NCBI RefSeq assembly: GCF_016820445.1
Contig: NZ_JADHDT010000005.1
Span: 1-64,000, forward strand
Length of the DNA: 64,000 bases
Reading direction: 5' to 3'
Origin: Sphingomonas beigongshangi
GTDB lineage: Bacteria; Pseudomonadota; Alphaproteobacteria; Sphingomonadales; Sphingomonadaceae
In this document: positions 35,790 to 46,585 of the stretch, one piece after another
Position numbering within the stretch: the first letter of the stretch is position 1
How the letters are laid out: the number at the start of each line of letters is the position of its first letter
Program-made: the position numbers and the translations under genes
Notes under the pieces: generated by a model
Seen by the model: the letters and a program-made list of their open reading frames with translations, nothing else
Database searches by the model: none
Told to the model about the DNA's origin: nothing

Positions 35790-38595
35790 GCGAGGGGGCA
35801 CCCTTTCCCACGACGGTCGCGCAGCGGTCGCACAGCGCCCCGTCCGCGCCGACCTCCGGAAGGTGCCGCCAGCACCGCCCACATTTGTGATAGGCCGTGC
35901 GCGCGACCGACACGCCGTCCGCCTCGGCCACCTTGGCGACGATGAAGGTTTCGGCCAGCGCCTCGGCGGACAGTGGCAGATCAGGCACCGTCACCTCCGC
36001 CTCCAGGCTGGAGCGCACGGTCTTTTCGCGGCGCAGAGGCTCGATCGCCTCGGTCACCGTCTGGCGCAACGCGCGGACATCCGCCCAGTCGGTGGACAGG
36101 GGTTCGTCACCGGCCACGGCGGGCAGGTCCGGCCATTCCAGGAAATGCACCGACTGGTCGTCGCTCGGGAAGCGCGCCTGCCACACCTCTTCCGCGGTGA
36201 AGCAGAGCACCGGCGCGGCGTAGCGGACCAGCGCGTGGAAGAGCACGTCGAGCACGGTGCGGTACGCACGCCGCTTCGGATCGTCTGCGGCATCGCAATA
36301 GAGCGAGTCCTTGCGGATGTCGAAGAAGAAGGCGGACAGGTCCTCGTTGGCGAAGTCGGTCAGGCGACGCATGTAGCGGTTGAGCTCATAGCCTTCCGCC
36401 GCCTCGCGCAGGTCGGCGTCGAGCTGGCCCAGCAGCGTCAGGATGTAGCGTTCCAGCTCCGGCATCTTGGCGACCGGCACCGCCTCGGCATCGGTGAACC
36501 CGTCGAGCGCGCCGAGCAGATAGCGGAAGGTGTTGCGCAGCTTGCGATAGGCGTCCGACGCGGTCGCCAGCACTTCCTTGCCGATCCGTACGTCGTCGAA
36601 ATAGTCGGTCGAGGCGACCCACATGCGCAGGATGTCGGCGCCGCTCTCGCCGATCACCTTCAGCGGGTCGACGACGTTGCCGAGGCTCTTCGACATCTTG
36701 CGCCCCTTGTCGTCGAGCGCGAATCCGTGCGTCAGCACCGCGTCATAGGGCGCGCGACCGCGCGTGCCGCAGCTTTCCAGCAGCGACGACTGGAACCAGC
36801 CGCGATGCTGGTCGGACCCTTCGAGATAAAGATTCGCGCGCACGTCCTCGCCATAGCGCGCCTCAACCGTGAAGACGTGCGTCGATCCCGAATCGAACCA
36901 GACGTCGAGGATGTCCTCGACCACCTCGTATTCCGCCAGATCATGGTCGGGGCCGAGAAGCGCCTGATGGTCCGCCGTGAACCAGGCGTCCGCGCCGCTC
37001 GCCTCGAAGGCCGCGACGATGCGCGCGTTCACCGCCGGGTCGACCAGATACTCACCGGTCTGGCGATGGACGTAGAGCGCGATCGGCACGCCCCAGGCGC
37101 GCTGCCGGCTGATCACCCAGTCGGGCCGCCCCTCCACCATCGAACGGATGCGGTTGCGGCTGCGCTCCGGCACCCAGCGGGTATGCTCGATCGCGTCGAG
37201 CGCCGTCTCGCGCAGCGTCGCGCCGTTGCTCGGCGTGTCCGGTCCGTCGCCCAGGATCGCGCGGTCCATCGGGATGAACCATTGCGGCGTGGCGCGGAAG
37301 ATCACCTTCGCCTTCGACCGCCACGAATGCGGATAGCTGTGCGCGAAATCGTCGGAGGCGGACAGCAACGCCCCGACCTCGCGCAGATCGTTGCAGATCG
37401 GACCGTCCGCGCCGACGAACTTCTTGTTGATGACGCTGCCCTGACCGCCCAGCCACGCCCAGTCGGGCCGGTAGAAGCCGGCGCCGTCGACCGCGAAGAC
37501 GGGGTCGATGCCATGCGCCTTGCACAGCAGGAAGTCGTCCTCGCCGTGATCCGGCGCCATGTGGACGAGGCCGGTACCTGCCTCGCGCGTCACGAAGTCG
37601 CCCGCCAGGAACGGCCGCGGCCTGGCGAAGAAGCCGCCCAGCGCGTGCATCGGATGCCGCGCGGTCGCCCCCTCCAGCACCGCGCCCTTCACCAGCGCGA
37701 CGAATTCCTCCATCTTGATGCCCGTGCGCTTCATGAACGCGGGCATCAGGTTTTCCTCGACCAGGAACCGCCGGCCGCCGCAGGCGAACAGGATGTAGTC
37801 GAGCGCCGGATTGTAGGCGAGCGCCTGGTTGACGGGGATCGTCCACGGCGTCGTCGTCCAGATCACCGCGGTCGTGCCGACCAGTATGTCCGCTTCCGGC
37901 GCATGGTCGATCTCGAAGCCGACGTCGATCTGGGTCGAGACGATGTCCTCATACTCGACCTCCGCCTCGGCCAGCGCGGTCTTCTCGACCGGCGACCACA
38001 TGACGGGCTTGGCGCCGCGGTACAGCTGGCCGCTCTCCGCGAACTTCAGCAATTCGCCGACGATCGCCGCTTCCGCGCCATAGTTCATGGTCAGATAGGG
38101 ATCGGCCCAGTCACCCATGACGCCCAGCCGCTGGAACTGGCCGCGCTGGACGTCGACCCAGCGATCGGCATAGGCGCGGCATTCCGCCCGGAACTGTGCG
38201 ACCGGCACCTCGTCCTTGTTCTGCTTCTTGGCGCGATAGGCCTCCTCGACCTTCCACTCGATCGGCAGGCCGTGGCAGTCCCAGCCGGGCACATAGGGCG
38301 CGTCCTTGCCCATCAGCGACTGGGTGCGGACGATGATGTCCTTGAGCACCTTGTTCATCGCATGGCCCATGTGGATGTCGCCGTTGGCGTAGGGCGGGCC
38401 GTCGTGGAGGATGAACAGCTCGCGGCCTTTGCGGATTTCACGCAGCCGGTCGTAGAGGCCGATCCGCTGCCAGCGCTCCAGGATCGCGGGTTCCTTCGCG
38501 GCCAGCCCCGCCTTCATCGGGAAGTCGGTCTTGGGCAGGAAGACGGTGTCGCGCCAGTCTTGTGCGGCGCCGGGAGCAGCGGATGCGTCGGTCAT
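35782..38595 (-). CDS. ileS: Isoleucyl-tRNA synthetase
   Basis: Charges tRNA-Ile. The 937-residue class I synthetase has the HIGH-type motif as HMGH in PPYANGDIHMGHAMNK, the KMSKS motif in GRKMSKSLGNVV, a CP1 editing domain, and a C-terminal zinc finger with KCGRCWRHLP and CDRC. The ATG at 38595 is chosen because synthetase homology begins soon after; an upstream in-frame extension reaches 38634 without support. First gene of an operon with lspA and DUF3035. No T-box leader is visible; the upstream DNA instead carries tandem repeats. Confidence 0.96.
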   Translation of the reverse strand: MTDASAAPGAAQDWRDTVFLPKTDFPMKAGLAAKEPAILERWQRIGLYDRLREIRKGRELFILHDGPPYANGDIHMGHAMNKVLKDIIVRTQSLMGKDAPYVPGWDCHGLPIEWKVEEAYRAKKQNKDEVPVAQFRAECRAYADRWVDVQRGQFQRLGVMGDWADPYLTMNYGAEAAIVGELLKFAESGQLYRGAKPVMWSPVEKTALAEAEVEYEDIVSTQIDVGFEIDHAPEADILVGTTAVIWTTTPWTIPVNQALAYNPALDYILFACGGRRFLVEENLMPAFMKRTGIKMEEFVALVKGAVLEGATARHPMHALGGFFARPRPFLAGDFVTREAGTGLVHMAPDHGEDDFLLCKAHGIDPVFAVDGAGFYRPDWAWLGGQGSVINKKFVGADGPICNDLREVGALLSASDDFAHSYPHSWRSKAKVIFRATPQWFIPMDRAILGDGPDTPSNGATLRETALDAIEHTRWVPERSRNRIRSMVEGRPDWVISRQRAWGVPIALYVHRQTGEYLVDPAVNARIVAAFEASGADAWFTADHQALLGPDHDLAEYEVVEDILDVWFDSGSTHVFTVEARYGEDVRANLYLEGSDQHRGWFQSSLLESCGTRGRAPYDAVLTHGFALDDKGRKMSKSLGNVVDPLKVIGESGADILRMWVASTDYFDDVRIGKEVLATASDAYRKLRNTFRYLLGALDGFTDAEAVPVAKMPELERYILTLLGQLDADLREAAEGYELNRYMRRLTDFANEDLSAFFFDIRKDSLYCDAADDPKRRAYRTVLDVLFHALVRYAAPVLCFTAEEVWQARFPSDDQSVHFLEWPDLPAVAGDEPLSTDWADVRALRQTVTEAIEPLRREKTVRSSLEAEVTVPDLPLSAEALAETFIVAKVAEADGVSVARTAYHKCGRCWRHLPEVGADGALCDRCATVVGKGAPSHA

Positions 38596-38640
38596 AGATC
38601 GGGCGGTCTTAGACCAAGTCCACGAACCATTCACTATGGA

Positions 38641-38784
38641 TAATGCGCGCTTCCGCTCGGGGGATAATGCGCGCGTCCGCTCGGGGGATAATGCGCGCGT
38701 CCGCTCGGGGGATAATGCGCGCGTCCGCTCGGGGGATAATTCGGGCGTCCGCTTGGGGGATAACGCGCGCGTACGCTCCGGCGC
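38641..38784. repeat. 24-bp tandem repeat, about six copies, upstream of ileS
   Basis: Units start with TAAT at 38641, 38665, 38689 and 38713; these four are nearly identical (TAATGCGCGCGTCCGCTCGG plus GGGA). Copies at 38737 and 38761 are degenerate. The array fills the gap between the small gene at 38785-39009 and the ileS start. The unit length is a multiple of three, so it stays open in several frames, but no gene is supported. It may be a minisatellite, a set of protein sites, or repeated RNA structure in the ileS leader. Confidence 0.9.
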
Positions 38785-39009
38785 TCAAGGAGCGTTCGGG
38801 CGGTCGTCGTCACTGACCTGCGGCACATCCGCGTTATCCCCCTTGCGCCGGGGGCAACGCACCGGCGGCAAACGGTCGACCTTTGACAGCAGCGTGAGGA
38901 GAAGCGGGATGTCTTCGGTGATATAGGTGTCGGTCGGTACGGCCACGCCTTGGCGCAGCGCCTCCCCAATGGCGGCAAGGCGACGACGGTCTTCTTCTGG
39001 CGACGGCAC
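38785..39009 (-). CDS. Small hypothetical protein
   Basis: 74 residues from a GTG start (VPSPEEDRRRLAAIGEALRQ). The N-terminal half has coding character with a probable amphipathic helix and ITEDIPLLLTLLSKVDRLP; the tail is charged. Its last codons lie beside the tandem repeats, and the DNA for KGDNADV contains the repeat core GGGGGATAACGCG in opposite orientation. No family recognised; possibly a regulator of the ileS operon by position only. Confidence 0.5.
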   Translation of the reverse strand: MPSPEEDRRRLAAIGEALRQGVAVPTDTYITEDIPLLLTLLSKVDRLPPVRCPRRKGDNADVPQVSDDDRPNAP

Positions 39010-39037
39010 GTCCGAACCTGATCCTACGCATACGATA

Positions 39038-39089
39038 GAACCCGGTGATCGCCGTCCGGGGGGGGGGAGGGCAGGCGATCACCGGGTTC
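39038..39089. repeat. Perfect 16-bp inverted repeat with a G10 run in the loop
   Basis: GAACCCGGTGATCGCC (39038-39053) and GGCGATCACCGGGTTC (39074-39089) are exact complements. The 20-base loop includes ten consecutive G (39058-39067). It lies between the OPT transporter stop and the small gene start, both on the minus strand, so it may end OPT transcription or regulate the small gene. It lacks a U-tract. Confidence 0.85.
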
Positions 39090-39157
39090 GTAAGGCAGAA
39101 CGGCGAAACCGCGCAGGCGTTCCGCGCGCTACCGCACCGTTCGTCGCATAAAGACGC

Positions 39158-41128
<1,971 letters not shown>

Positions 41129-41486
41129 GCGGCAATGCGTGGCACGAATGCCGCCGTGCCGACAAGGGCGCGCGTGGTTTTGTCATGGGGTCGGGTGCCG
41201 CGCGCAGGATGGCATTCGCCATCGCCAGCGATGCCAGCGCCAATACCCCTGCCCTCATCCCCGCGCAGGCGGGGATCCAGAAACGCTGCCGTCGCAGGTG
41301 GACTCCAACGGACGTTCCGGGTCTGGATTCCCGCATGGGCGGGGGTGACGGGATTGGGGAAGCGAGCGGCACCACCCGGTTTCGTTCTTGCGGAGAGAGA
41401 GGGCGAACTTCGCCGCAACCTTCCTATCCACGAAACAAGGTTGCGCCGTCTCGACATCTGGCGTTGTTTTCCGCTAGGCGGCCGCA
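41129..41486. other. Divergent region between the OPT transporter and hom
   Basis: 358 bases; the middle is occupied by a repeat pair (41252-41352). No gene supported. The last 60 bases before hom are less GC-rich and may hold its promoter. Confidence 0.5.
41252..41352. repeat. REP-like inverted repeat pair
   Basis: CCCCGCGCAGGCGGGGATCCAG on one side and CTGGATTCCCGCATGGGCGGGG on the other form two small hairpins facing each other about 40 bases apart, with flanking CCCTCATC and GGGTGACGGG. This is the layout of the REP doublets that are widespread between genes in Alphaproteobacteria. It lies upstream of both neighbouring genes, which is less usual than at 3' ends. Confidence 0.7.
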
Positions 41487-42782
41487 ATGACCGATCATCA
41501 ACCCTTGCGCGTCGCCCTTGCTGGTCTCGGCACCGTCGGCGGCGGCGTCATCCGGCTGCTCGACGCCAATCGCGACCTCATTGCCCGCCGCGCCGGCCGC
41601 GCGATCGAGATCGTGGCGGTTTCCGCGCGCGACAGGACGAAGGACCGGGGCGTCGACCTGTCGCGCTTCGCCTGGGTGGACGACACGGCCGAACTCGCCG
41701 CCTTCGAAGGGGCGGACGTGGTCGTCGAGCTGATCGGGGGTTCCGACGGGCCGGCGCTGACGCTCGCGCGGCGTACGCTGGGCGCGGGGCGTGGCTTCGT
41801 CACCGCGAACAAGGCGATGCTCGCGCACCACGGTCTCGAGCTCGCCGCCGCGGCGGAAGCGGCGGGCGTGCCCTTGAAGTTCGAGGCGGCGGTGGCGGGC
41901 GGCATTCCCGTCATCAAGGGCCTGCGCGAAGGCGCGGCGGCGAATGCCATCGGCCGCGTCTACGGCATCCTCAACGGCACCTGCAATTTCATCCTCTCCA
42001 AGATGGAGGCGGAAGGCCGCGACTTTGCCGATGTCCTCGCCGAGGCGCAGGCGCTGGGCTATGCAGAGGCCGATCCGAGCTTCGACATCGACGGCGTCGA
42101 CGCGGCGCACAAATTGTCGATCCTCGCCAGCATCGCCTTCGGCACCCGCCCGGCCTTCGCGGACGTCGCCACCGGCGGTATCCGCCATGTCATCGCCGCA
42201 GACATCGCGGAAGCCGCCGCGCTCGGCTACAAGGTCCGCCTCGTCGGCGTCGCGGAATCCGGGCCGCACGGCCTGTTCCAGCGGGTTCATCCGCATCTGG
42301 TGCCGATCGACCATCCGCTGGCGCATGTCACCGGCTCGCTCAACGCGGTTGTGGCGGAGGGCAATTTCGTCGGGAGGCTGTTCTTCCAGGGCGCCGGTGC
42401 CGGCGACGGTCCGACCGCGAGCGCCGTCGTCGCCGACCTGATCGACATCGCGCGCGGCGAGTTCGGGCCGCCCTACGCCATGCCGGCCGCCGCGCTCATC
42501 GAGCAGGATCGGGCGGACAGCGGCGCGCGCCGCGGTCGCGCCTATCTGCGCTTCACCGTCGAGGATCGGGTCGGCGTGCTCGCGGAGATCGCCGCGGCGA
42601 TGCGCGATGCCGGCGTCTCGATCGAAAGCCTGATCCAGCGCGGCACCACCGCCGACGGCAAGGCCCTGGTCGCGATCGTCACGCACGAAGGGCCGGAACG
42701 CTGCGTCGCGCAGGCGCTGGAAAAGCTGCGCGGCTCGTCGAGCCTGGCGGGCGCGCCGCTGTGGATGCACATCCTCGGATGA
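41487..42782 (+). CDS. hom: Homoserine dehydrogenase
   Basis: Reduces aspartate semialdehyde to homoserine, at the branch to threonine and methionine. The 431-residue protein has the NAD(P)-binding GLGTVGGGV (12-20), VTANKAMLAHHG, GILNGTCNFIL, and YAEADPSFDIDGVDAAHK with the catalytic acids and lysine. A C-terminal ACT domain (about 350-425, VEDRVGVLAEIAAAM) should confer feedback control by an amino acid, usually threonine. Overlaps the next gene as ATGA. Confidence 0.95.
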   Translation: MTDHQPLRVALAGLGTVGGGVIRLLDANRDLIARRAGRAIEIVAVSARDRTKDRGVDLSRFAWVDDTAELAAFEGADVVVELIGGSDGPALTLARRTLGAGRGFVTANKAMLAHHGLELAAAAEAAGVPLKFEAAVAGGIPVIKGLREGAAANAIGRVYGILNGTCNFILSKMEAEGRDFADVLAEAQALGYAEADPSFDIDGVDAAHKLSILASIAFGTRPAFADVATGGIRHVIAADIAEAAALGYKVRLVGVAESGPHGLFQRVHPHLVPIDHPLAHVTGSLNAVVAEGNFVGRLFFQGAGAGDGPTASAVVADLIDIARGEFGPPYAMPAAALIEQDRADSGARRGRAYLRFTVEDRVGVLAEIAAAMRDAGVSIESLIQRGTTADGKALVAIVTHEGPERCVAQALEKLRGSSSLAGAPLWMHILG

Positions 42783-43282
42783 CGGCGCTCGCGCGGCATG
42801 TCGTTGCCTCCCCGGTCGGCGCGCTGACGCTGGTGGCGGAGGACGCCGGTCTGGTCGCGATCCTGTGGCCGGACGCGGGCGAGGCGACGAGGGTGCCGCT
42901 GCCGGACACACGCGACGATGCGTCGCATCCGGTGCTGCGCGAGGCCGCGGCGCAGCTCGACGCCTATTTCGCCGGAACGCGGCGTCGCTTCGACCTGCCG
43001 CTCGCCCCTCGGGGCACGTCCTTCCAGCGGCGCGTCTGGGACGCCCTCGCCGCCATCCCCTTCGGCGCGACGCGCAGCTATGCCGATATCGCCGCCGCGA
43101 TCGGGTCGCCCGCCGCCGTCCGTGCGGTCGGTGCCGCGAACGGACGCAATCCCATCTCGATCGTCATCCCCTGCCACCGGGTCGTCGGCAGCGGCGGCGC
43201 GCTGACCGGCTTCGCGGGCGGCCTCGCCGCCAAGCGGCATCTGCTCGCCTTCGAAAGCGCGCAGGGCGGCTTCGGCTTCTGA
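42779..43282 (+). CDS. ogt: Methylated-DNA--protein-cysteine S-methyltransferase
   Basis: Suicide repair protein that takes alkyl groups from O6-alkylguanine. The 167-residue protein has the acceptor Cys132 in the PCHRV motif, preceded by GAANGRNPISIVI and the helix-turn-helix region RVWDALAAIPFGATRSYADIA. No Ada N-terminal domain, hence the constitutive Ogt form. The start overlaps the hom stop (ATGA), a metabolic and repair pairing with no obvious functional link. Confidence 0.94.
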   Translation: MTALARHVVASPVGALTLVAEDAGLVAILWPDAGEATRVPLPDTRDDASHPVLREAAAQLDAYFAGTRRRFDLPLAPRGTSFQRRVWDALAAIPFGATRSYADIAAAIGSPAAVRAVGAANGRNPISIVIPCHRVVGSGGALTGFAGGLAAKRHLLAFESAQGGFGF

Positions 43283-43334
43283 CGGAACCGCTGCGCGGCC
43301 ATGCCGGCCCGCACCCGCGTCGGTGAATCGAACC

Positions 43335-44645
43335 TCAGCCCGCCCGCCGCCGGCGCAATGCGGGCAGGTCGATGCCCAGCCGCTGCACCTTGTAATAGAA
43401 GGTCTTGCGCGGAATGCCGAGCCGCTGGATCGCCGCGCCGACTTCCCCGTCCGTCGCCCCCAGCGCCTCGACGATCGCCGCGCGCTCGAAGGCGTCGAGC
43501 CGCTCCGGCAGCGTTGCCGCCGACGCCAGGCTCGGCGCGCCGTCCGCGAGCGGGTCGAGTCCCAGCACCAGCCGGTCGGCGAAATGCGCGAGTTCCCGCA
43601 CGTTACCGGGCCAGTCGTGGCCGAGCAGGTGCGCGCGTGCGGCATCGCTCAGCATCGGCAGGGGCGCGCGCAGTCTCGCCGCGGCGCGCGCCAGCAGATG
43701 CGCGAACAGCAGGGGAATGTCCTCGCGCCGCTCGCGCAGCGGTGGCAGGCGCAGCCGCACCGCCGCGAGGCGATAGAGCAGGGCGGGATCGATCGCCTGG
43801 TCGCCGCGCTGGCCGGCCTCGCGCGCGGTGGCGATGATGCGCAGGTCGACGGGCACGGGATCGCGCCCGCGACCCGGCACCGTGCGGGTCTCGACGAGCG
43901 CCGCCAGCCGATCCTGCAGCCGCTGCGGCGCGCGGTCGATGTCGTCGAGGAACAGAGTGCCGCCGTCCGCCGTGGTGACGCTGCCCGCGCCGACGCTCGC
44001 GAACAATTCGCCGTCGACCAGGGCCTCGGGCAGGGCGGCGCAGCCGATCGCGACGAAACGCTTGCGCCGCCGCTTGCCGGCCTGGTGGATCAGACGGGCG
44101 AGCATCTCCTTGCCCGTCCCCGTCTCGCCTTCGATCAGCAGGTCGATGTCCGCGTCCGCCAGCGCCGGGATCATCGTCCGCAGGCGCCGGATCGCGGCCG
44201 ATTCGCCGAGCAGCCCGTCGCCGGCGTCCGCCTCGGCGGCCAGGCGCAGCCGGCGATTCTCGAGCGCGAGCGCGCGCGTCTGGGCGGCGCGCGCCACGCT
44301 CGCCGTCAGTCGCTCGGGATCGAACGGCTTGGTCAGGAAATCCCAGGCGCCGCGCTTGAGCGCGTCGACCGCGGTGGCGACGTCGCCATGACCCGTCATC
44401 AGGATGACCGGCAGCGACGGATCGCGCTGCGCCAGCGTCGCGAACAGTTCCAGTCCCGACACCGACGGCATGCGCAGGTCGGTGACGACGACGCCCGGAT
44501 AGTCCGCGTCGAGCGCGGCGAGCGCGGGCGCGGCGGCGGCAAAGGCGTCCACCGTAAAATCCGCGAGCCGCAGCGCCTGCGACAGCGACGCGCGCAGGTC
44601 GTCGTCGTCCTCGACCAGCGCGACGCGGACGGCGGGCTCGCTCAT
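43335..44645 (-). CDS. dctD: DctD-like response regulator, NtrC family without GAFTGA
   Basis: Response regulator for C4-dicarboxylate uptake. Receiver domain with phospho-acceptor Asp56 (VVVTDLRMP) and Lys in FLTKPF; AAA+ domain with Walker A GETGTGKE (173-180) and Walker B GGTLFLDDID (228-237); C-terminal Fis-type helix-turn-helix (AAIQRLGIPRKTFYYKVQRLG). Between ELF (213) and GGT (228) the usual GAFTGA loop, needed to contact sigma-54, is deleted (ASVGAGSVTTAD instead). It may therefore act without sigma-54. Coupled to dctB by ATGA. Confidence 0.88.
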   Translation of the reverse strand: MSEPAVRVALVEDDDDLRASLSQALRLADFTVDAFAAAAPALAALDADYPGVVVTDLRMPSVSGLELFATLAQRDPSLPVILMTGHGDVATAVDALKRGAWDFLTKPFDPERLTASVARAAQTRALALENRRLRLAAEADAGDGLLGESAAIRRLRTMIPALADADIDLLIEGETGTGKEMLARLIHQAGKRRRKRFVAIGCAALPEALVDGELFASVGAGSVTTADGGTLFLDDIDRAPQRLQDRLAALVETRTVPGRGRDPVPVDLRIIATAREAGQRGDQAIDPALLYRLAAVRLRLPPLRERREDIPLLFAHLLARAAARLRAPLPMLSDAARAHLLGHDWPGNVRELAHFADRLVLGLDPLADGAPSLASAATLPERLDAFERAAIVEALGATDGEVGAAIQRLGIPRKTFYYKVQRLGIDLPALRRRRAG

Positions 44646-46360
44646 GCCGCGCGTCGCAACGTGACGCGGAACGCCGCGCCGCTGCCGTCCGGGGGCATCA
44701 GGTGCAGCGCGCCGCCGAGATCGGTCATGATGTCCTGCGCGATGACGAGCCCCAGGCCGAGCCCGGTCGGGCGGCTGGTCGCGAAGGGCGTGAAGATGCG
44801 GCCGGCGATGTCCGGCGCGATGCCGGGGCCATTGTCTCGCACGGTCAGCTTGACGGTCTCCGCATCGCAGGCGAGGTCCAGCGCGATGTGCGCGTCAGGC
44901 CGTCCGTCCAGCGCCTCGATCGCGTTCTGCAGCAGATTGACCAGCACCTGTTCCAGTCGCACGCGGCCGGCGAGAACGCGCAGGTCCGCCGGGATGGGCG
45001 CCACGTCCAGGCGGATCGCGCGCAGCCGCTCCTTCAGGATTAGGCGCGCGCCGTCGACGACCTCGACCAGCGACACGGGCTGGATCGCGCCGCTGCCCTT
45101 GCGCGCGAAGCCGCGCAGTTCCGCCGTCACCGCGCCGATCCGCTCGGTCAGACGCGCGATCGCCTGCAGGTTGTCGCGGACTTCCTCGGTTTCGCCGCGG
45201 TCGAGCAGCCGTTCGCCGGAGGCGGCATAGGTCCGGATGGCCGCGACCGGCTGCGCCGTCTCATGCGCGACGCTCGCGGTAATCTGGCCCAGCGCCGCCA
45301 ACCGATTGGCCTGGCGCAGGCTTTCGCGAAGGTCGGCCGCGCGCGCCTCCGCCGCGGTCCGGTCCTCGATCTCGCGGCGCAGGGCCGCCGTGCGTTCGCT
45401 GACCGCCGCCTCGAGCGCGAGCGTGCGCTCCGCGCGCCGCCGGACCCGTGCGCGCCATGTCCAGGCGATGCCGGCCAGCATCAGCGTCAGCAGGGCGGCC
45501 GCCGCCTGGGCGATGCGGACGATGGGCTGCACCGCCGGCGCGGCGGCCATCGCGAGATGCAGGCGCCAGCCGCGTGCATCGGGCGGCGCCTCGACCAGCG
45601 CGACCGGGCCGTCGATCCCCGCGACGCGGGTGCGGCCGCGATCGTCGGCGCGGATCGGGGAAGGGCGCAGCGCGGTGACGCCGCTGTCGGCGAGCACCGC
45701 GGCGGCACGTGCGGCGGGCAACGGCCGCATCGCGGCGAAGCGCCATGCGGGATGGCTGGTCACGCGCACGATCCCGTCGCGGTCGGTCACGAACGTCTCG
45801 CCGCCGGCGGCGCGCCAGGCCTGCTCGATCCGGTCGAACTCCAGCTTGACCACCACCACGCCGCCGCCCGGCGTGCGGCGCGACAGGTACAGGCCGGGAC
45901 GGCGGCTGACCGTGCCGAGTGCGAACTGCCGTGCCGCGCCGGTGCGTTGCGCCTGGGCGTAATAGCGGCGGAAGCGATAGTCCTGCCCCACGAAGCTGTG
46001 CGCCGTGCCCGCGTTGTTCGCCGCGATCGCATGCCCGGACGGTGCGATCAGGTAGATGGCGGCCGCGCCGGTTTCGCGGGATAGCATGGCCAGCTTCTCG
46101 TCGAGCCGCGGCGCGGCGCCCGGCGTTCCCGCCAGTGCGGCGCGGACATCGACATCGTCCGCCAGGGCGATGGGAAGCAGCTGGAACCGCTCCAGCTCGC
46201 TCGTCAGCAGCGCCTGGCGCAGCCGCGCATCCGCCGACAGGCTGGCGATGAACGCGCCGCGGGCACGGCTGCCGGCGATCGCGCCCGCCGCCCAGGCGAC
46301 GAGGCCCGCGACCAGCATCGCGGCGACGGCCGCGGCAACCCGGCGGGTGGTGGACGACAT
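44642..46360 (-). CDS. dctB: DctB-like sensor histidine kinase
   Basis: Membrane sensor kinase of 572 residues. N-terminal helix (AAVAAMLVAGLVAWAAGAIAG), a periplasmic double-Cache-type domain (about 35-270, with DYRFRRYYAQAQRTG, a signature of DctB dicarboxylate sensors), a second helix (LLTLMLAGIAWTW), a coiled coil, then HisKA with His366 in VAHETAQPVAAI and ATPase boxes NLLQNAIEAL, VRDNGPGI and GLGLGLVIAQDI. DctB normally has HEINQPL. ATG at 46360; an antisense-looking extension far upstream is rejected. Divergent from dctA. Confidence 0.9.
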   Translation of the reverse strand: MSSTTRRVAAAVAAMLVAGLVAWAAGAIAGSRARGAFIASLSADARLRQALLTSELERFQLLPIALADDVDVRAALAGTPGAAPRLDEKLAMLSRETGAAAIYLIAPSGHAIAANNAGTAHSFVGQDYRFRRYYAQAQRTGAARQFALGTVSRRPGLYLSRRTPGGGVVVVKLEFDRIEQAWRAAGGETFVTDRDGIVRVTSHPAWRFAAMRPLPAARAAAVLADSGVTALRPSPIRADDRGRTRVAGIDGPVALVEAPPDARGWRLHLAMAAAPAVQPIVRIAQAAAALLTLMLAGIAWTWRARVRRRAERTLALEAAVSERTAALRREIEDRTAAEARAADLRESLRQANRLAALGQITASVAHETAQPVAAIRTYAASGERLLDRGETEEVRDNLQAIARLTERIGAVTAELRGFARKGSGAIQPVSLVEVVDGARLILKERLRAIRLDVAPIPADLRVLAGRVRLEQVLVNLLQNAIEALDGRPDAHIALDLACDAETVKLTVRDNGPGIAPDIAGRIFTPFATSRPTGLGLGLVIAQDIMTDLGGALHLMPPDGSGAAFRVTLRRAA

Positions 46361-46454
46361 GGATCGGGCATAACCCGGCACAAGATCATGGGCAAGTTTC
46401 TGCACATTGCGGGCGAGGCATGCGCCGAAATCTGCCGGGAGGCATTCGACCGCT

Positions 46455-46484
46455 TTGTCCAAGAAACTGAAAAATAGCGATAAA
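46455..46484 (+). promoter_or_regulatory. Candidate dctA promoter
   Basis: TTGTCC (46455-46460) and GATAAA (46479-46484) with an 18-base spacer, in a conspicuously A-rich stretch between divergent dctB and dctA. Sigma-70-like by eye; low specificity. Confidence 0.25.
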
Positions 46485-46585
46485 AACAAAATGTAACAGG
46501 CGCTTTTCGGATGTCTGGTGGAGTGGCAGGCTTCGGGTTCAGACGCAGCGACCGCGACAGTCGGCCAGCGCGAGAGGAGAGGCCC

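Noticed and set aside
35539..38643. A 1034-codon open frame on the plus strand
   Set aside because: It is antisense to ileS, which has clear HMGH, KMSKS and zinc motifs. Its composition (Arg, Ala, Asp, His) is that of a GC-rich shadow frame.
38596..39157. T-box or CRISPR array upstream of ileS
   Set aside because: No T-box motif was seen; the 24-bp units are contiguous without spacers, so this is a tandem repeat.
46389..46404. Possible sigma-54 promoter upstream of dctA (TGGGCAAGTTTCTGCA)
   Set aside because: The GG and GC cores have the right spacing, but the rest matches poorly, it is about 180 bases from the gene, and the adjacent DctD lacks the loop needed for sigma-54.
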